This document shows, one piece after another, positions 27,628 through 37,267 of a DNA stretch of 64,000 nucleotides (positions are counted from its first letter, which is position 1; each line of letters opens with the position of its first letter). The position numbers and the translations under genes were made by a program. Origin of the DNA: Sphingomonas japonica (GTDB lineage Bacteria > Pseudomonadota > Alphaproteobacteria > Sphingomonadales > Sphingomonadaceae); the NCBI RefSeq assembly GCF_006346325.1, contig NZ_VDYR01000001.1, forward strand, positions 1,798,001 to 1,862,000. The letters run 5' to 3'. The notes beneath the pieces were generated by a model. That model was given only the letters and a program-made list of their open reading frames with translations. It was not told the origin of the DNA and searched no databases.

Positions 27628-28863
27628 ATGCACTGGACCAATCGATTGCTCGCCGCCGTGATCCCGATCCTGCTTCAGGCATGTGCCGCCGGGCCGCTGG
27701 CGACGCATCCGCCGACGGCCACGGCCGCGATGGAGGCACGCGGACCGGTCACGATCCTGATCGGCATCGACGGCTTTCGCCCCGACTATCTCGATCGCGG
27801 GATCACCCCAGTGCTCTCGGGCCTGGCGGCAAAGGGCGTGCGCGCGGCGATGACGCCGAGCTTTCCGACCAAGACCTTTCCCAATCATTATACGCTCGTC
27901 ACCGGCCTGCACCCCGATCGCAACGGCATCGTCGCCAATCGCTTCGAGGATCCGGCGCACCCGGACGAGGTCTTCACGATGGCCAGCCTCGATCCCTATT
28001 GGTGGGATCAGGCCGAACCGATCTGGGTCGCTGCCGAAAAGGCTGGCATCCGCACCGCGACGATGTTCTGGCCGGGATCGAATGCCGAAGTGCGCGGCAC
28101 CTATCCGTCGGCGTGGCAGCAATTCAATCAGAAGGTTACCGGCGCGCAGCGCGTCGATGCCGTGATCGACTGGATGCGCCGCCCCGCCGCAACCCGGCCG
28201 CGGCTCGTGACGTTGTACTTCGACACGGTCGACACCGCCGGGCACCGCTTCGGGCCCGACAGTGCGGAGGCGAACGCCGCGATCGCCGATGTCGACGCGC
28301 TGATCGGCCGACTGACGCGCGACCTCACCGCGCTCGGCCAGCCTGCCAACCTCGTGATCGTCGCCGACCACGGCATGGCAGCGATCGACGACAGCCGAAC
28401 GATCGCGCTCGACACCCTCGTCGCGCCAGCGGATGTTCGCGTGGTCGAGGATGGCCCCTATCTGTCGCTGCACGCGCTCCCCGGTCGCGAGGCCGCAGTC
28501 GCAGCCGCGCTGGCCGAATCTCATCCGCATGTTCGGTGCTGGGATAAGGCGACGATCCCCGTGCGGCTTGCCTACGGCCGCAATCCCCGCGTGCCGCCAT
28601 TCCTCTGCGTCGCGGAGGAAGGGTGGATGATTCTCGCAAAGCCGCCCGAATATCCGGTCCGGGGCGGCGCGCACGGCTATGACAATCAGGACCCGAGCAT
28701 GCAGGCACTGTTCGTGGCGTCTGGCCCCGCTTTCGCTTCGGGCGAAACGGTCACCGGCGTCGATTCGGTCGATATCGAGCCGCTGCTGCGCCGGCTGGTC
28801 GGACTTCCTGCCGCCGCGGGCCGCGACGGCGACGCTGCGGCGTTCGAGACATTGCTGAATTAG
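27628..28863 (+). CDS. Ectonucleotide pyrophosphatase/phosphodiesterase family protein
   Basis: A 411-residue exported alkaline-phosphatase-superfamily enzyme. The N-terminus is a signal peptide ending in a lipobox-like LLQAC (Cys19), so it is probably lipid-anchored, though Q before A is unusual. GIDGFRPDYLD (about 50-60) holds the first metal Asp, TKTFPNHYTLVTG (about 88-100) holds the nucleophile Thr, and DTVDTAGHRFGPD and VADHGMA supply further metal ligands. It hydrolyses nucleotide or phosphodiester substrates in the periplasm. The ATG at 27628 was chosen because of the signal peptide. Confidence 0.88.
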   Translation: MHWTNRLLAAVIPILLQACAAGPLATHPPTATAAMEARGPVTILIGIDGFRPDYLDRGITPVLSGLAAKGVRAAMTPSFPTKTFPNHYTLVTGLHPDRNGIVANRFEDPAHPDEVFTMASLDPYWWDQAEPIWVAAEKAGIRTATMFWPGSNAEVRGTYPSAWQQFNQKVTGAQRVDAVIDWMRRPAATRPRLVTLYFDTVDTAGHRFGPDSAEANAAIADVDALIGRLTRDLTALGQPANLVIVADHGMAAIDDSRTIALDTLVAPADVRVVEDGPYLSLHALPGREAAVAAALAESHPHVRCWDKATIPVRLAYGRNPRVPPFLCVAEEGWMILAKPPEYPVRGGAHGYDNQDPSMQALFVASGPAFASGETVTGVDSVDIEPLLRRLVGLPAAAGRDGDAAAFETLLN

Positions 28864-28901
28864 CGGTTGCGCTGAACCAGTTTCGGATCGAAACTCGGAC
28901 C

Positions 28902-29348
28902 ATGCGCTATTTTGAGGATCTCACCGTCGGCGAAACCGAAGCGTTCGGCAGTTATGCCGTCACGCGCGAAGAGGTGATCGACTTCGCGACCCGATACGAC
29001 CCGCAGCCCTTCCACCTTGACGATGCCGCGGCGGCCGCCACACATTTTGGGCGACTGGCGGCCAGTGGCTGGCACACCTGTTCGATGACGATGGCGATGC
29101 TGGTCGCCCAGATGCAGGCCAACCCCCAGGCCTCGCTTGGCGCGGCGGGGATCGACGAGCTGCGCTGGCTGCGCCCGGTGTTTCCCGGAGATACGCTGCG
29201 CTGCGAAACCGAGTTGCTCGAAAAGACGCCATCGCGCAGCCGTCCGGACATGGGCAGCACCCGCAGCAAGATGACGGTGTTCAACCAGGACGATCAGCCG
29301 GTGCTGACGTTCGTCGCGCGCGCGCTGGTCGGGCGGCGCCCGGTGTGA
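28902..29348 (+). CDS. MaoC-family dehydratase (hot-dog fold)
   Basis: A 148-residue MaoC-like protein. FDLTVG-type opening (YFEDLTVGETEAF), then FATRYDPQPFHLDDAAA (about 29-45), where Asp and His match the catalytic pair of (R)-specific enoyl-CoA hydratases, and RWLRPVFPGDTL (about 87-98). A fatty-acyl-CoA hydratase role is probable, without a proven substrate. It starts 38 bases after the phosphodiesterase gene. A strong hairpin follows. Confidence 0.87.
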   Translation: MRYFEDLTVGETEAFGSYAVTREEVIDFATRYDPQPFHLDDAAAAATHFGRLAASGWHTCSMTMAMLVAQMQANPQASLGAAGIDELRWLRPVFPGDTLRCETELLEKTPSRSRPDMGSTRSKMTVFNQDDQPVLTFVARALVGRRPV

Positions 29349-29354
29349 CACGAA

Positions 29355-29383
29355 AAAGGGCCGCGCGGCAAGCGCGGCCCTTT
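29355..29383. terminator. Bidirectional terminator between convergent genes
   Basis: AAAGGGCCGCGC pairs with GCGCGGCCCTTT around five bases, giving A-tract and T-tract on either side. It serves the convergent maoC-like gene and the lipoprotein gene at 29399-29959. Confidence 0.8.
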
Positions 29384-29398
29384 CGAAGTCAAACGCGC

Positions 29399-29959
29399 CT
29401 AGTCGCGACGGTCGCGCCGGTTGGCCCGGCGTAGCTGACGCGTATCGCGACGGGCATCGCTTCGAAATGCGCGCCGATCCTGACGCCGCTCGGCACGAAA
29501 TTCCGGCCGCGTCACCTGTCCCTGTCGGAGCGCACGCCGATCGCCGCGGCGATCCTGACGGAAATTGCGCGTGTCGACGCGCCGCTCTTGCCGATAATCC
29601 CGCCAGTTCGCGCGGACCTCGCGCCGGTCGCCGCGCCAACTGTTGCGGCGGCCTTGCCAATAGCGCTGCTGAGCGCCGTTCCAGCGCACGGCCCGGCGAT
29701 TGCGGTCATAGACGTAGACGCCGGTGCCGGGATAATAATAATCGCCCTGCCAGCCCCAATAGGGGCTGCCGAAATTACCGGCATAGCCGGCGCCGTAATA
29801 TCCACCGCCATAGCCATAGCCGTCATAATAGGGGTCGCCATAATAGCCGCCCCCGCCATAGCCGAGATTGACACCGCTATAGCCATAGCCGTCAGTGCAG
29901 GCGGCAAGACCTAAGCCTGCTGCGAGCACCAGGCCCGCGGTACGAATGCGTGAAAACAT
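29399..29959 (-). CDS. Gly/Tyr-rich then Arg-rich lipoprotein, unknown function
   Basis: A 186-residue protein with a lipoprotein signal (lipobox LAAC, Cys21). Residues 25-75 are almost only Gly, Tyr, Asp, Asn and Trp (YGGGGYYGDPYYDGYGYGGG). From about residue 85 on it turns into Arg-rich repeats around QDRR, ERRQDRR and RRDTRQL, predicted helical and strongly basic. This split of a flexible aromatic half and a basic half suggests binding to a polyanion such as LPS or nucleic acid at the cell surface (inference). AGGAGGG lies before the ATG at 29959. Confidence 0.75.
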   Translation of the reverse strand: MFSRIRTAGLVLAAGLGLAACTDGYGYSGVNLGYGGGGYYGDPYYDGYGYGGGYYGAGYAGNFGSPYWGWQGDYYYPGTGVYVYDRNRRAVRWNGAQQRYWQGRRNSWRGDRREVRANWRDYRQERRVDTRNFRQDRRGDRRALRQGQVTRPEFRAERRQDRRAFRSDARRDTRQLRRANRRDRRD

Positions 29960-30079
29960 GGGAACCCTCCTCCAATGTACGCGGAGTACGGCCCAGTTAG
30001 ACATCAGCGCACTGAATGCGTCGTGAACCGTCAATAGGTTGCAAACCAACGATGGATCGCGATGGTTCCGCCGAGCCTG

Positions 30080-30616
30080 TCAGTGCCCGGCAAATGCCAC
30101 GAGTGACGATACGGCGATACCATCGCCGCGCAGCGCGGCGGCGCCCCCCAGATCGGGCAGATCGATGACGAACGCTGCCTGGGTGACATGCGCCCCCGCC
30201 TTGCGCAGCAGCCGCACCGCTGCGCGCGCCGTTCCGCCGGTGGCGATCAGATCATCGACGAGGAGCACGCGCGCTCCCGGCGCACAGGCATCGGCATGCA
30301 TGGCGATGCGATCGGTCCCGTATTCGAGCGCATAATCCTCGGCGATCGTCGCTCCGGGCAGCTTGCCGTCCTTGCGGATCAGCAGCACCCCCGCCCCCAG
30401 TTTCAGCGCAAGCGCCGGGGCGAAGACAAAGCCGCGCGCCTCGATCCCGGCGACGAGGTCGAACGGCCCTGTGAGCTGCCCCGCCATGGTGTCCACCGCC
30501 AGGCGCAGCCCCTCGGCATCGAGCAGCAGCGTGGTGATGTCGCGAAAATGGATTCCGGGCTTGGGAAAGTCCGGGATCGTGCGGATCAGGCCGCGCAGGC
30601 GGTCGGATGCGGTCAT
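30080..30616 (-). CDS. apt: Adenine phosphoribosyltransferase
   Basis: Salvages adenine to AMP with PRPP. It has 178 residues, usual length. FPKPGIHFRDIT (about 17-28) is the family's N-terminal block and VLLVDDLIATGGTA (about 117-130) is the PRPP-binding loop; GIEARGFVF is a further conserved piece. Single gene downstream of petABC with a terminator between. Confidence 0.96.
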   Translation of the reverse strand: MTASDRLRGLIRTIPDFPKPGIHFRDITTLLLDAEGLRLAVDTMAGQLTGPFDLVAGIEARGFVFAPALALKLGAGVLLIRKDGKLPGATIAEDYALEYGTDRIAMHADACAPGARVLLVDDLIATGGTARAAVRLLRKAGAHVTQAAFVIDLPDLGGAAALRGDGIAVSSLVAFAGH

Positions 30617-30634
30617 GGTCCAGGCCTTCCAACG

Positions 30635-30667
30635 AAAAACAGCCGGAACACGGTGGCTCCGGCTGTT
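30635..30667 (-). terminator. Terminator of the petABC operon
   Basis: On the minus strand ACAGCCGGA and TCCGGCTGT form a 9-bp stem around a 12-base loop, ending in a T run. It lies between the petC stop and the apt start. Confidence 0.8.
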
Positions 30668-30693
30668 CAGGGTTCGGGTCTAGCGAAGCTCGA

Positions 30694-31533
30694 TCAATGC
30701 TTAACGCCGCGCCAGATGTTGCGATAGGCGCCGAACGCCAATCCGGTGAAGATCAGGATGAAGATGATCGCGGCCAGCCCGCCCTGATGCCGTGCTTCCA
30801 GCTTGGGTTCCGCCGTCCACACCAGGAACGCGGCAATGTCCTTCGCCATCTGATCGATCGTGGCCGGGGTACCGTCGGCGTAGGTCACCTGATTGTCGGC
30901 GACCAGCGGCGGTGCCATCGCCAGGTTCAGCGTCGGGAAGTACGGATTATAGTGCAGTCCCGGCGGCGTCACTGCATTCGGAAACTTCTGAAGCAGTTCG
31001 GCAGGCTGCGCCTGATAGCCGGTCAGCAGCGAATAGATGTACGACGGACCTTCCTCGCGCGCCTTGGTCATCAGCGACAGATCGGGCGGAATGGCGTTGT
31101 TGTTGGCCGCGCGCGCGGCGACCTCGTTCGGGTAGATCAGCGGGAAGCGGTCAGCGGGCAGACCGTCGCGCGTTGCCGTTTCCCCGGTTTCGGGATTGAT
31201 CGACGGCACCTGGAAGCCCTTGGCGAACCCGGCGACTTCGGCCTCGGTATAGCCAAGATCGGCAAGGTTGCGGAACGACACCAGCTTGAGCGAATGGCAC
31301 GCCGAGCAGACTTCCTTGTAGACCTGCAGCCCGCGCTGGAGCTGCGCGCGGTCGAACTTGCCCATCAAGCCGTTCGACGCGATGTCGAGATGGCGCGGTT
31401 CCTTGTGGAATTCATGTTCCACCGTTTCGGCGGCGGGCTCGGTGACGGCCGAATAGACGGTCGTGCCGAGGCTCAGCAGCAGCACGAAGACGAAGCCCAG
31501 TCCGATGATCGGACCGATCAGTTTGCGAAGCAT
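30694..31533 (-). CDS. petC: Cytochrome c1 of the bc1 complex
   Basis: Haem-c subunit of ubiquinol-cytochrome c reductase, 279 residues. An N-terminal membrane-targeting segment (5-28) comes first, then the haem-binding motif CSACH at 76-80. The distal Met ligand lies in the LNLAMAPPL region, and a C-terminal membrane anchor (about 250-270) holds the protein with its haem domain in the periplasm. Last gene of petA-petB-petC. Confidence 0.95.
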   Translation of the reverse strand: MLRKLIGPIIGLGFVFVLLLSLGTTVYSAVTEPAAETVEHEFHKEPRHLDIASNGLMGKFDRAQLQRGLQVYKEVCSACHSLKLVSFRNLADLGYTEAEVAGFAKGFQVPSINPETGETATRDGLPADRFPLIYPNEVAARAANNNAIPPDLSLMTKAREEGPSYIYSLLTGYQAQPAELLQKFPNAVTPPGLHYNPYFPTLNLAMAPPLVADNQVTYADGTPATIDQMAKDIAAFLVWTAEPKLEARHQGGLAAIIFILIFTGLAFGAYRNIWRGVKH

Positions 31534-31548
31534 AGCCTTGTGCGTCCC

Positions 31549-32853
31549 TTACTCGGCCGGAACCATATTGCCCTCGACCGCCGACTTGGTCGGAGCGGTG
31601 CCGCCCTTGCCCTTCAGCACCGCCTCGGTGATCGAGTTGGGCAGCGGACGCGGACGTTCCATCGCCGACACGATCGGCAGGATGACGAGGAAGTGGAGGA
31701 AATAATAGGTAGTGGCGATCTGACCTAGGATCACGTTGCGGGCCGTCGCTTCCGCGCCGCCGACATAGCCGAGCAGGAACACGTCGGCGAGCAGCACGAT
31801 CAGGAACCAGCGATAGACCGGGCGGTAGTTGGACGAGCGCACCGGCGAACTGTCGAGCCACGGCAGGAAGAACAGCAGCAGGATCGACCCGAACATCGCG
31901 AGCACGCCCCACAACTTGGCGGTGAGGATGAAGTCGAAGGTGAACGACTTGAGGATCGCGTAGAAGGGCAGGAAATACCATTCGGGAACGATATGCGCCG
32001 GGGTCGAGAGCGGGTTGGCCTGGATGTAGTTGTCCGGGTGCCCCAGCAGGTTCGGCGAGAAGAAGATCAGCGCTGCGAACACCAGCAGGAAGATGCCCAG
32101 CCCGAAGCCGTCCTTGGCCGTGTAATAGGGGTGGAACGGAACCGTGTCCTGCGGCCCCTTCACATCGACGCCGGTCGGGTTGTTCGACCCGGGAATGTGC
32201 AGCGCCCAGATATGCAGGATGATCGCGCCGGCGATCACGAACGGCAGCAGATAGTGGAGCGAGAAGAAGCGGTTGAGCGTGGCGGCGTCGGGCGCATAGC
32301 CGCCGAGCAGCCAGATGCGGATGCTGTCGCCGACCACCGGGATCGCCGAGAAGAAGCCGGTGATGACCTGCGCGCCCCAGAAGCTCATCTGTCCCCAAGG
32401 CAGGACATAGCCCATGAACGCCGTCGCCATCATCAACAGAAAGATGACGACGCCGAGCAGCCAGATCATCTCACGCGGGGCTTTGTACGACCCGTAATAG
32501 AGACCGCGGCAGATATGGATATAGACGACGATGAAGAACATCGACGCGCCATTGGCGTGGGCATAGCGCAGGAACCAGCCGCCGTTCACGTCGCGCATGA
32601 TATGCTCGACCGAGGTGAATGCGGTCGCCGCGTCGCTGGAGAAATGCATCGCCAGCACGATGCCGGTGACGATCTGGCACACCAGGGCGACCCCGGCGAG
32701 CACGCCGAAGTTCCAGAAATAGTTGAGGTTGCGCGGCACCGGATACCCAGCGCCGACCGCATTGTAGACGAACCGCGGCAGCGGCAGACGGCTATCGAGC
32801 CACTGCATCGTCGGATGCTTCGGCTCATACTGCTTTGCCCAGGGGAAGCTCAT
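31549..32853 (-). CDS. petB: Cytochrome b of the bc1 complex
   Basis: Di-haem membrane subunit with the quinone sites, 434 residues, full length with eight membrane segments. Haem-ligand His pairs are found in segments 2 and 4 (for example [22 protein letters not shown] and later [10 protein letters not shown]), and the Qo-site [12 protein letters not shown] near residue 290. The C-terminal tail is charged. It sits 15 bases from petC and 11 bases from petA. Confidence 0.96.
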   Translation of the reverse strand: MSFPWAKQYEPKHPTMQWLDSRLPLPRFVYNAVGAGYPVPRNLNYFWNFGVLAGVALVCQIVTGIVLAMHFSSDAATAFTSVEHIMRDVNGGWFLRYAHANGASMFFIVVYIHICRGLYYGSYKAPREMIWLLGVVIFLLMMATAFMGYVLPWGQMSFWGAQVITGFFSAIPVVGDSIRIWLLGGYAPDAATLNRFFSLHYLLPFVIAGAIILHIWALHIPGSNNPTGVDVKGPQDTVPFHPYYTAKDGFGLGIFLLVFAALIFFSPNLLGHPDNYIQANPLSTPAHIVPEWYFLPFYAILKSFTFDFILTAKLWGVLAMFGSILLLFFLPWLDSSPVRSSNYRPVYRWFLIVLLADVFLLGYVGGAEATARNVILGQIATTYYFLHFLVILPIVSAMERPRPLPNSITEAVLKGKGGTAPTKSAVEGNMVPAE

Positions 32854-32864
32854 GTCGCTATTCC

Positions 32865-33446
32865 TCAGCCTACCGTGATCGCGGTGTCGGATGTGAATTC
32901 ATATTCGGGCACCGCCAGGTTGAGCGGTGCGGGGCCGGAACGGATGCGCCCGGCAGTGTCGTAGGCCGAACCGTGGCACGGGCAGAAATACCCGCCGAAC
33001 GGCCCCTTGTTCTCGCCTTCGCCCGCGCCCAGCGGCACGCAGCCGAGATGCGTGCAAACCCCCAGCGTCACCAGCCAGTTGGTCTTGCCCGCCTTGGTGC
33101 GCTCCTCCAGCGTCTGCGGATCGCGCAAACTGTCGGCTGGCACCGCACCGGCGGCGGCGATTTCCGCCGGAGTCAGGTTACGCACGAACAACGGCTGCTT
33201 GCGGAACTCGGCCTTGATCGACTGGCCCGGCTGGATTGCCGAGAGATCGACCTGCGTCGATGACAGCGCCAGCACGTCGGCCGAAGGGTTCATCGAATTG
33301 ATCAGCGGCAGCGCGATCACGCCCGCACCGATGCCGGCGAACGCGACCGCGCCGATCTGCATATAGTCGCGGCGGCGCGGATCGGCGACGACGTCGTCTG
33401 CCGAATGCGGCGCGCCGGCCGGAAGCGTTGTATCAGCGGTAGCCAT
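32865..33446 (-). CDS. petA: Rieske iron-sulfur subunit of the bc1 complex
   Basis: Carries the 2Fe-2S cluster that takes the first electron from ubiquinol, 193 residues. The N-terminus has RRRDYMQIG and a membrane anchor (about 30-52), the Tat-type layout of Rieske proteins. Cluster-binding CTHLGC (131-136) and CPCHGS (155-160) give ligands C131, H133, C155, H158 and the disulfide C136-C157. I chose the ATG at 33446; further upstream there is no family sequence. First gene of the operon, divergent from trmL with 189 bases between. Confidence 0.95.
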   Translation of the reverse strand: MATADTTLPAGAPHSADDVVADPRRRDYMQIGAVAFAGIGAGVIALPLINSMNPSADVLALSSTQVDLSAIQPGQSIKAEFRKQPLFVRNLTPAEIAAAGAVPADSLRDPQTLEERTKAGKTNWLVTLGVCTHLGCVPLGAGEGENKGPFGGYFCPCHGSAYDTAGRIRSGPAPLNLAVPEYEFTSDTAITVG

Positions 33447-33635
33447 GCAATCTGCCCTTGCACATCGAAACGGTGGCGTGAAAGCCCTGAGGGGAACGGC
33501 ACGGCAACGCCACGCCGCACCAAGCCGGACGGGGGATGCCCGCGGCTTCACCCCCGATACCGTCGAAGCGTGGCAGTTGCCAGCCCAAATTTCCGGGTTG
33601 CGGGATCGCCGCCCCGCTGGCTACGCCGCTCACCG

Positions 33636-34100
33636 ATGCGCATTGCCCTGTTCCAGCCTGATATCGCCGGGAACGTCGGCACCATGCTTCGCACTGCCGC
33701 ATGCCTTGGCATCGGCGTCGACCTGATCGAACCGATGGGCTTTGCGTGGAGCGACCGCGCGCTGGCGCGAGCGGGGATGGATTATGCCGGGTCCGCCGAG
33801 GTCGTGCGGCACGTCGATTGGGACGCGTTTCGCAACGCCATTCCGGGACGGCTGGTGCTGCTGACCACCACCGGCGCGACCCGGATCGACGCGATGACGT
33901 TCGCACGCGGCGATACGCTGCTGCTCGGTTCCGAAGGTGCGGGCGTCCCGCCCGAAGTCCACGCCGCCGCCGACGCCCGCGTGGTGATCCCGATGCGGCC
34001 CGGCATGCGCTCGCTCAACGTCGCGGTGGCAGGCGCAATCGTGCTTGGCGAAGCGCTGCGCCAGATTGGGGGCTGGCCAACTGCGCCGACTTCGTGCTGA
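33636..34100 (+). CDS. trmL: tRNA (cytidine/uridine-2'-O-)-methyltransferase TrmL
   Basis: Methylates the wobble ribose of tRNA-Leu using S-adenosylmethionine. It has 154 residues, SPOUT fold. The start MRIALFQPDIAGNVGTMLRT, and further on LLLGSEGAGVP and IPMRPGMRSLNVAVAGAI, form the knotted cofactor site. Starts 9 bases before hemF begins on the same strand, so they may be cotranscribed. Confidence 0.94.
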   Translation: MRIALFQPDIAGNVGTMLRTAACLGIGVDLIEPMGFAWSDRALARAGMDYAGSAEVVRHVDWDAFRNAIPGRLVLLTTTGATRIDAMTFARGDTLLLGSEGAGVPPEVHAAADARVVIPMRPGMRSLNVAVAGAIVLGEALRQIGGWPTAPTSC

Positions 34101-34109
34101 AGATACGCC

Positions 34110-34952
34110 ATGCCCCCCCTCGACCCGCAACAATCCGCCGCGCGCGCCTGGTTCGAACAACTCCGCGACCTGATCTGCGCCGAATTCGAGGCGATCGAGC
34201 GTGAGGCAGGGTCCGATGCGACGTTCGATTATACCGCATGGGATCGTACTGATCCCTCAGGCGAACCTGGTGGCGGCGGAGTTCGCGGGGTGATGAAGGG
34301 GCGTGTGTTCGAAAAGGTCGGCGTCAATGTCTCGACCGTCGGCGGCAGCTTCGAAGGTGACTTCGCCAAATCAATCCACGGCGCGGGCGAGGACCCCAGC
34401 TTCTTTGCGACCGGCATCAGCCTGGTCGCGCATCTCGCCAACCCGCATGCCCCGGCCGTGCACATGAACTGCCGTTTCCTGAACACCACCAAGCGCTGGT
34501 TCGGCGGCGGCGCCGACCTCAATCCGCCGCTGCCCTATCCGGACGACACCGCCGCCTTCCATGCCGAGATGCAGGCGGCGTGCGATGCGCATGGCGACGA
34601 CTATTACGACCGGTTCAAGGCATGGGCCGACGAATATTTTTTCATCCCGCACCGCGGTGTCCATCGCGGCGTCGGCGGCATCTTTTACGACCATCTGGAA
34701 GGCGATTTCGACGCCAACCTCGCCTTCACCCAGGATGTCGGGCGCGCCTTCCTCGCCGCCTATCCGGCGATCGTGCGCAAGCGCATGAACACGCCCTTCG
34801 ACGACGCCGACCGTGCGGCGATGCTCGAATGGCGCGGGCGCTATGCCGAATTCAACCTGGTGTACGATCGCGGCACGCTGTTCGGCCTCAAGACCGGCGG
34901 CAACATCGACGCCATCCTGATGAGCCTGCCGCCGCTGGCAACGTGGAACTGA
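34110..34952 (+). CDS. hemF: Oxygen-dependent coproporphyrinogen III oxidase
   Basis: Converts coproporphyrinogen III to protoporphyrinogen IX in haem synthesis using oxygen. It has 280 residues. Conserved parts are GRVFEKVGVNVSTV (near 65-78), VHMNCRF, WFGGGADLNP (about 131-140) and YDRGTLFGLKTGGNIDAILM near the end. The length is slightly below the usual 300. Followed by a GNAT gene after 16 bases. Confidence 0.95.
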   Translation: MPPLDPQQSAARAWFEQLRDLICAEFEAIEREAGSDATFDYTAWDRTDPSGEPGGGGVRGVMKGRVFEKVGVNVSTVGGSFEGDFAKSIHGAGEDPSFFATGISLVAHLANPHAPAVHMNCRFLNTTKRWFGGGADLNPPLPYPDDTAAFHAEMQAACDAHGDDYYDRFKAWADEYFFIPHRGVHRGVGGIFYDHLEGDFDANLAFTQDVGRAFLAAYPAIVRKRMNTPFDDADRAAMLEWRGRYAEFNLVYDRGTLFGLKTGGNIDAILMSLPPLATWN

Positions 34953-34968
34953 GGAAAAGAGGCTCGGC

Positions 34969-35601
34969 ATGGCGCTGATCCCGGTCACCGACGATCATGT
35001 CGCGGCGGTGGTGACGACGCTCGAGATGCACGCGCGTCCCCGCCCCGCCCCGCTTCCCGACGCGCCGCTGCGGCTGGTGCGGTGGGATGCGCCCGATCCC
35101 GCCCGCTATCGCGCCCTATTCGAGCGTGTCGGCAGTCCGTGGCTGTGGTATTCGCGGTTGGCGATGGACGATGCGCAGCTGATCGCGGCGACGCATCGGA
35201 CACAGACGCAAGTCCACGCCGTGCTCGATCGCGGCGGGATCGAGGTCGGGCTGCTCGAACTCAGCCATCCCGAGCCCGACTGGTGCGCACTCGATTTCTT
35301 CGGACTGGTGCCGGAGCTTACCGGCCGCGGCTACGGCCGGTGGTTGATGGCACTGGCGATGGCACTCGCCTGGCGGCCCGGTGTCGGCTTCGTCCGTGTA
35401 AACACCTGTTCGCTCGATCACCCCGCCGCGCTGGGCTTCTACGTCCGAGCGGGCTTTACCGCGACCAAGCGCACGCTCGAGACCTTCCCCGATCCGCGAG
35501 CGATCGGCGTGCTGCCGCCGGAAACCGCGCCTCAGGTCCCTTTATTGGGGAAGGTGGCAACCGCGCAGGCGGATCAGACCAGAACCGGCAAGCGCCGGTA
35601 A
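34969..35601 (+). CDS. GNAT family N-acetyltransferase
   Basis: A 210-residue acetyltransferase. Acetyl-CoA binding motif A is VPELTGRGYGRWLM (about 113-126); VRVNTCSLDHPAALGFYVRAGF follows as the final strand-helix. The substrate is unknown. It overlaps the convergent membrane-protein gene by 28 bases at the 3' end. Cotranscription with hemF is likely from the 16-base spacing. Confidence 0.87.
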   Translation: MALIPVTDDHVAAVVTTLEMHARPRPAPLPDAPLRLVRWDAPDPARYRALFERVGSPWLWYSRLAMDDAQLIAATHRTQTQVHAVLDRGGIEVGLLELSHPEPDWCALDFFGLVPELTGRGYGRWLMALAMALAWRPGVGFVRVNTCSLDHPAALGFYVRAGFTATKRTLETFPDPRAIGVLPPETAPQVPLLGKVATAQADQTRTGKRR

Positions 35602-36332
35602 GCCGCTACTCCCAACAGCGCCGACGCCAGCGACGCGGCGGTCATCGCCAGCGCGGCGATCCCCGAAATCGCGGCCATCGCCACCGGTGACGCGGCGATC
35701 GGCTCGGCGATCCGCATCACCGCGCCCGCCACTGCCTGCCCGCCGACGATCGCGACCGCCAGCACGCTTGCCAGCATCAGGCCGCGACCCTTGGTCCGGC
35801 GCCAGCTGAGCGTAATCGCCTTGACCGCGCCGACCGGTCGCTCGGCGACGATGATGCTGGCGATCAGCATGGTGCGCGCCAGCAGCCAGACGACGACCAT
35901 GCCCAGCAGCAGCGATCCGGCCGGCAGCGCCAGCGCCGGTCCGACCAGCAGGCTGGCGGGCAGCACGACCAGCAGGCTGGCGAGGAAATAGCGCAGCACC
36001 AGCCCGCCGGCATGGAGCATCGCCTGTCCGACCGTGGCCGCGCGGCGATCGACCTCGATCGCGACGATCGCGAGCGTGCCGAACAGCGCCAGCGCAAACC
36101 CCGCGACGAACCACAGCCCGTGCGCACCGATCCATGCCGTGAACGCAGCGGTGAATGCCTCCATCGCTGCCGCGTCGACCGTCTCTGGCGCCGACGGCGC
36201 GGAGGGAACCAGCATCAGCAGCCCCCATTGCGGAACGAACTGGAACAGCCCGGCCAGCGGCAGGATCGCGGCGCGGTCGCGCTGCCACAGCGCCCAGGCG
36301 TCGCGGTACAGGTCTCGAAAGCCGAAGGTCAT
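35574..36332 (-). CDS. Multi-pass membrane protein, unknown function (second of a pair)
   Basis: A 252-residue protein with about six hydrophobic segments (near 22-42, 65-90, 110-130, 133-155, 180-205, 212-245). Between the fourth and fifth lies a cytoplasmic [16 protein letters not shown], a segment like one in the upstream partner ([16 protein letters not shown]), so the two are distant paralogs. No catalytic motif was found. The ATG overlaps the partner's stop by four bases (ATGA), and the C-terminus overlaps the GNAT gene. Confidence 0.75.
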   Translation of the reverse strand: MTFGFRDLYRDAWALWQRDRAAILPLAGLFQFVPQWGLLMLVPSAPSAPETVDAAAMEAFTAAFTAWIGAHGLWFVAGFALALFGTLAIVAIEVDRRAATVGQAMLHAGGLVLRYFLASLLVVLPASLLVGPALALPAGSLLLGMVVVWLLARTMLIASIIVAERPVGAVKAITLSWRRTKGRGLMLASVLAVAIVGGQAVAGAVMRIAEPIAASPVAMAAISGIAALAMTAASLASALLGVAAYRRLPVLV

Positions 36333-37198
36333 GGCAGGTCGGACGAGTCTTCCGGCACGGCATGCGCGGCGGGCACCGCGCCCACCGCCGCGATATAGAA
36401 TTGCGCGACGAATACCGCCTGCAGCACCGTGAACGCCGTCGTCACCAGCGACACGACCACCGCCGTCAGTACCTTGGCGAGGCTCAGTTCGCCGCCATCG
36501 CCGCTGCCCGCGGTGAGCGCAAAGATCGCGCCGAACAGGCTCTGCGCCGCCAGCGTCGCGACCAGCACCACGATCCCGTACAGCAGGATTACGCCGATCA
36601 GCTTCCAGGTCGTGCCGCGCGTCAGTTGGAACGAGCGCTTGAGCGCCGACAGGCCGCGCCGTTCGGCGACGATGGCCGGCGTCGCGACGAACAGCCGTGC
36701 AGTCACCCACATGACGACCGCGATCAACGCGATCGCATAGAGCAGGATCGGCCCCGCCGCCCCTTCCGGCATTCCCGACATCGACATCGCCGCCGGATCC
36801 GACGGCAGCACCGCACCATAGACGAAGGCGATGCCGACGATCGGCAGCGCCAACGCCAACATGCCGAGCAATACTACCAGGAACACGCCGAACGCCGGCA
36901 ACAGCCGCGCCAGCCCGCGACCAATCGCGCCCATGCCCGCCGCCGGGTCGAGCACCAGCGCGGTCAGGGCGAGCTGGCCCAGCAGCGACACGATCATCAA
37001 TGCGAGCCCCGCAAGCGATACCACCCACGCCAGATGCGTCGGCGTCGCCACGCTTTCGAGCGCCCCGCCCAGCGAGCTGGGCACGAAGATCGTCAGCAGC
37101 GCGATCGGGACGATGGCGGCGAGATGGTCGGCGACGAAGGCGGTGGTGCGGTCCCACACCGTGCCGATCGAGACGCGCGCGCCCCCGGTCTTGACCAT
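36329..37198 (-). CDS. Multi-pass membrane protein, unknown function (first of a pair)
   Basis: A 289-residue protein with about six hydrophobic segments and the cytoplasmic motif [20 protein letters not shown] near 180-199. This 'lone-helix between membrane segments' layout is seen in GPDPase-membrane-domain and similar uncharacterised families; I would not go beyond that. The start at MVKTGG is chosen because upstream in-frame residues overlap lipB on the other strand. Promoters of this gene and lipB must overlap. Confidence 0.75.
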   Translation of the reverse strand: MVKTGGARVSIGTVWDRTTAFVADHLAAIVPIALLTIFVPSSLGGALESVATPTHLAWVVSLAGLALMIVSLLGQLALTALVLDPAAGMGAIGRGLARLLPAFGVFLVVLLGMLALALPIVGIAFVYGAVLPSDPAAMSMSGMPEGAAGPILLYAIALIAVVMWVTARLFVATPAIVAERRGLSALKRSFQLTRGTTWKLIGVILLYGIVVLVATLAAQSLFGAIFALTAGSGDGGELSLAKVLTAVVVSLVTTAFTVLQAVFVAQFYIAAVGAVPAAHAVPEDSSDLP

Positions 37199-37267
37199 TG
37201 CTCGTGCCACCCTCAATTGCCTCGAGTGACGTGCGTTAGCCCAATCGACCGCGACTTGCCACCGCAT

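Noticed and set aside
36155..37225. Long plus-strand extension in front of lipB
   Set aside because: This frame is antisense to two membrane-protein genes and is not similar to LipB; the lipB part begins near 37226-37292.
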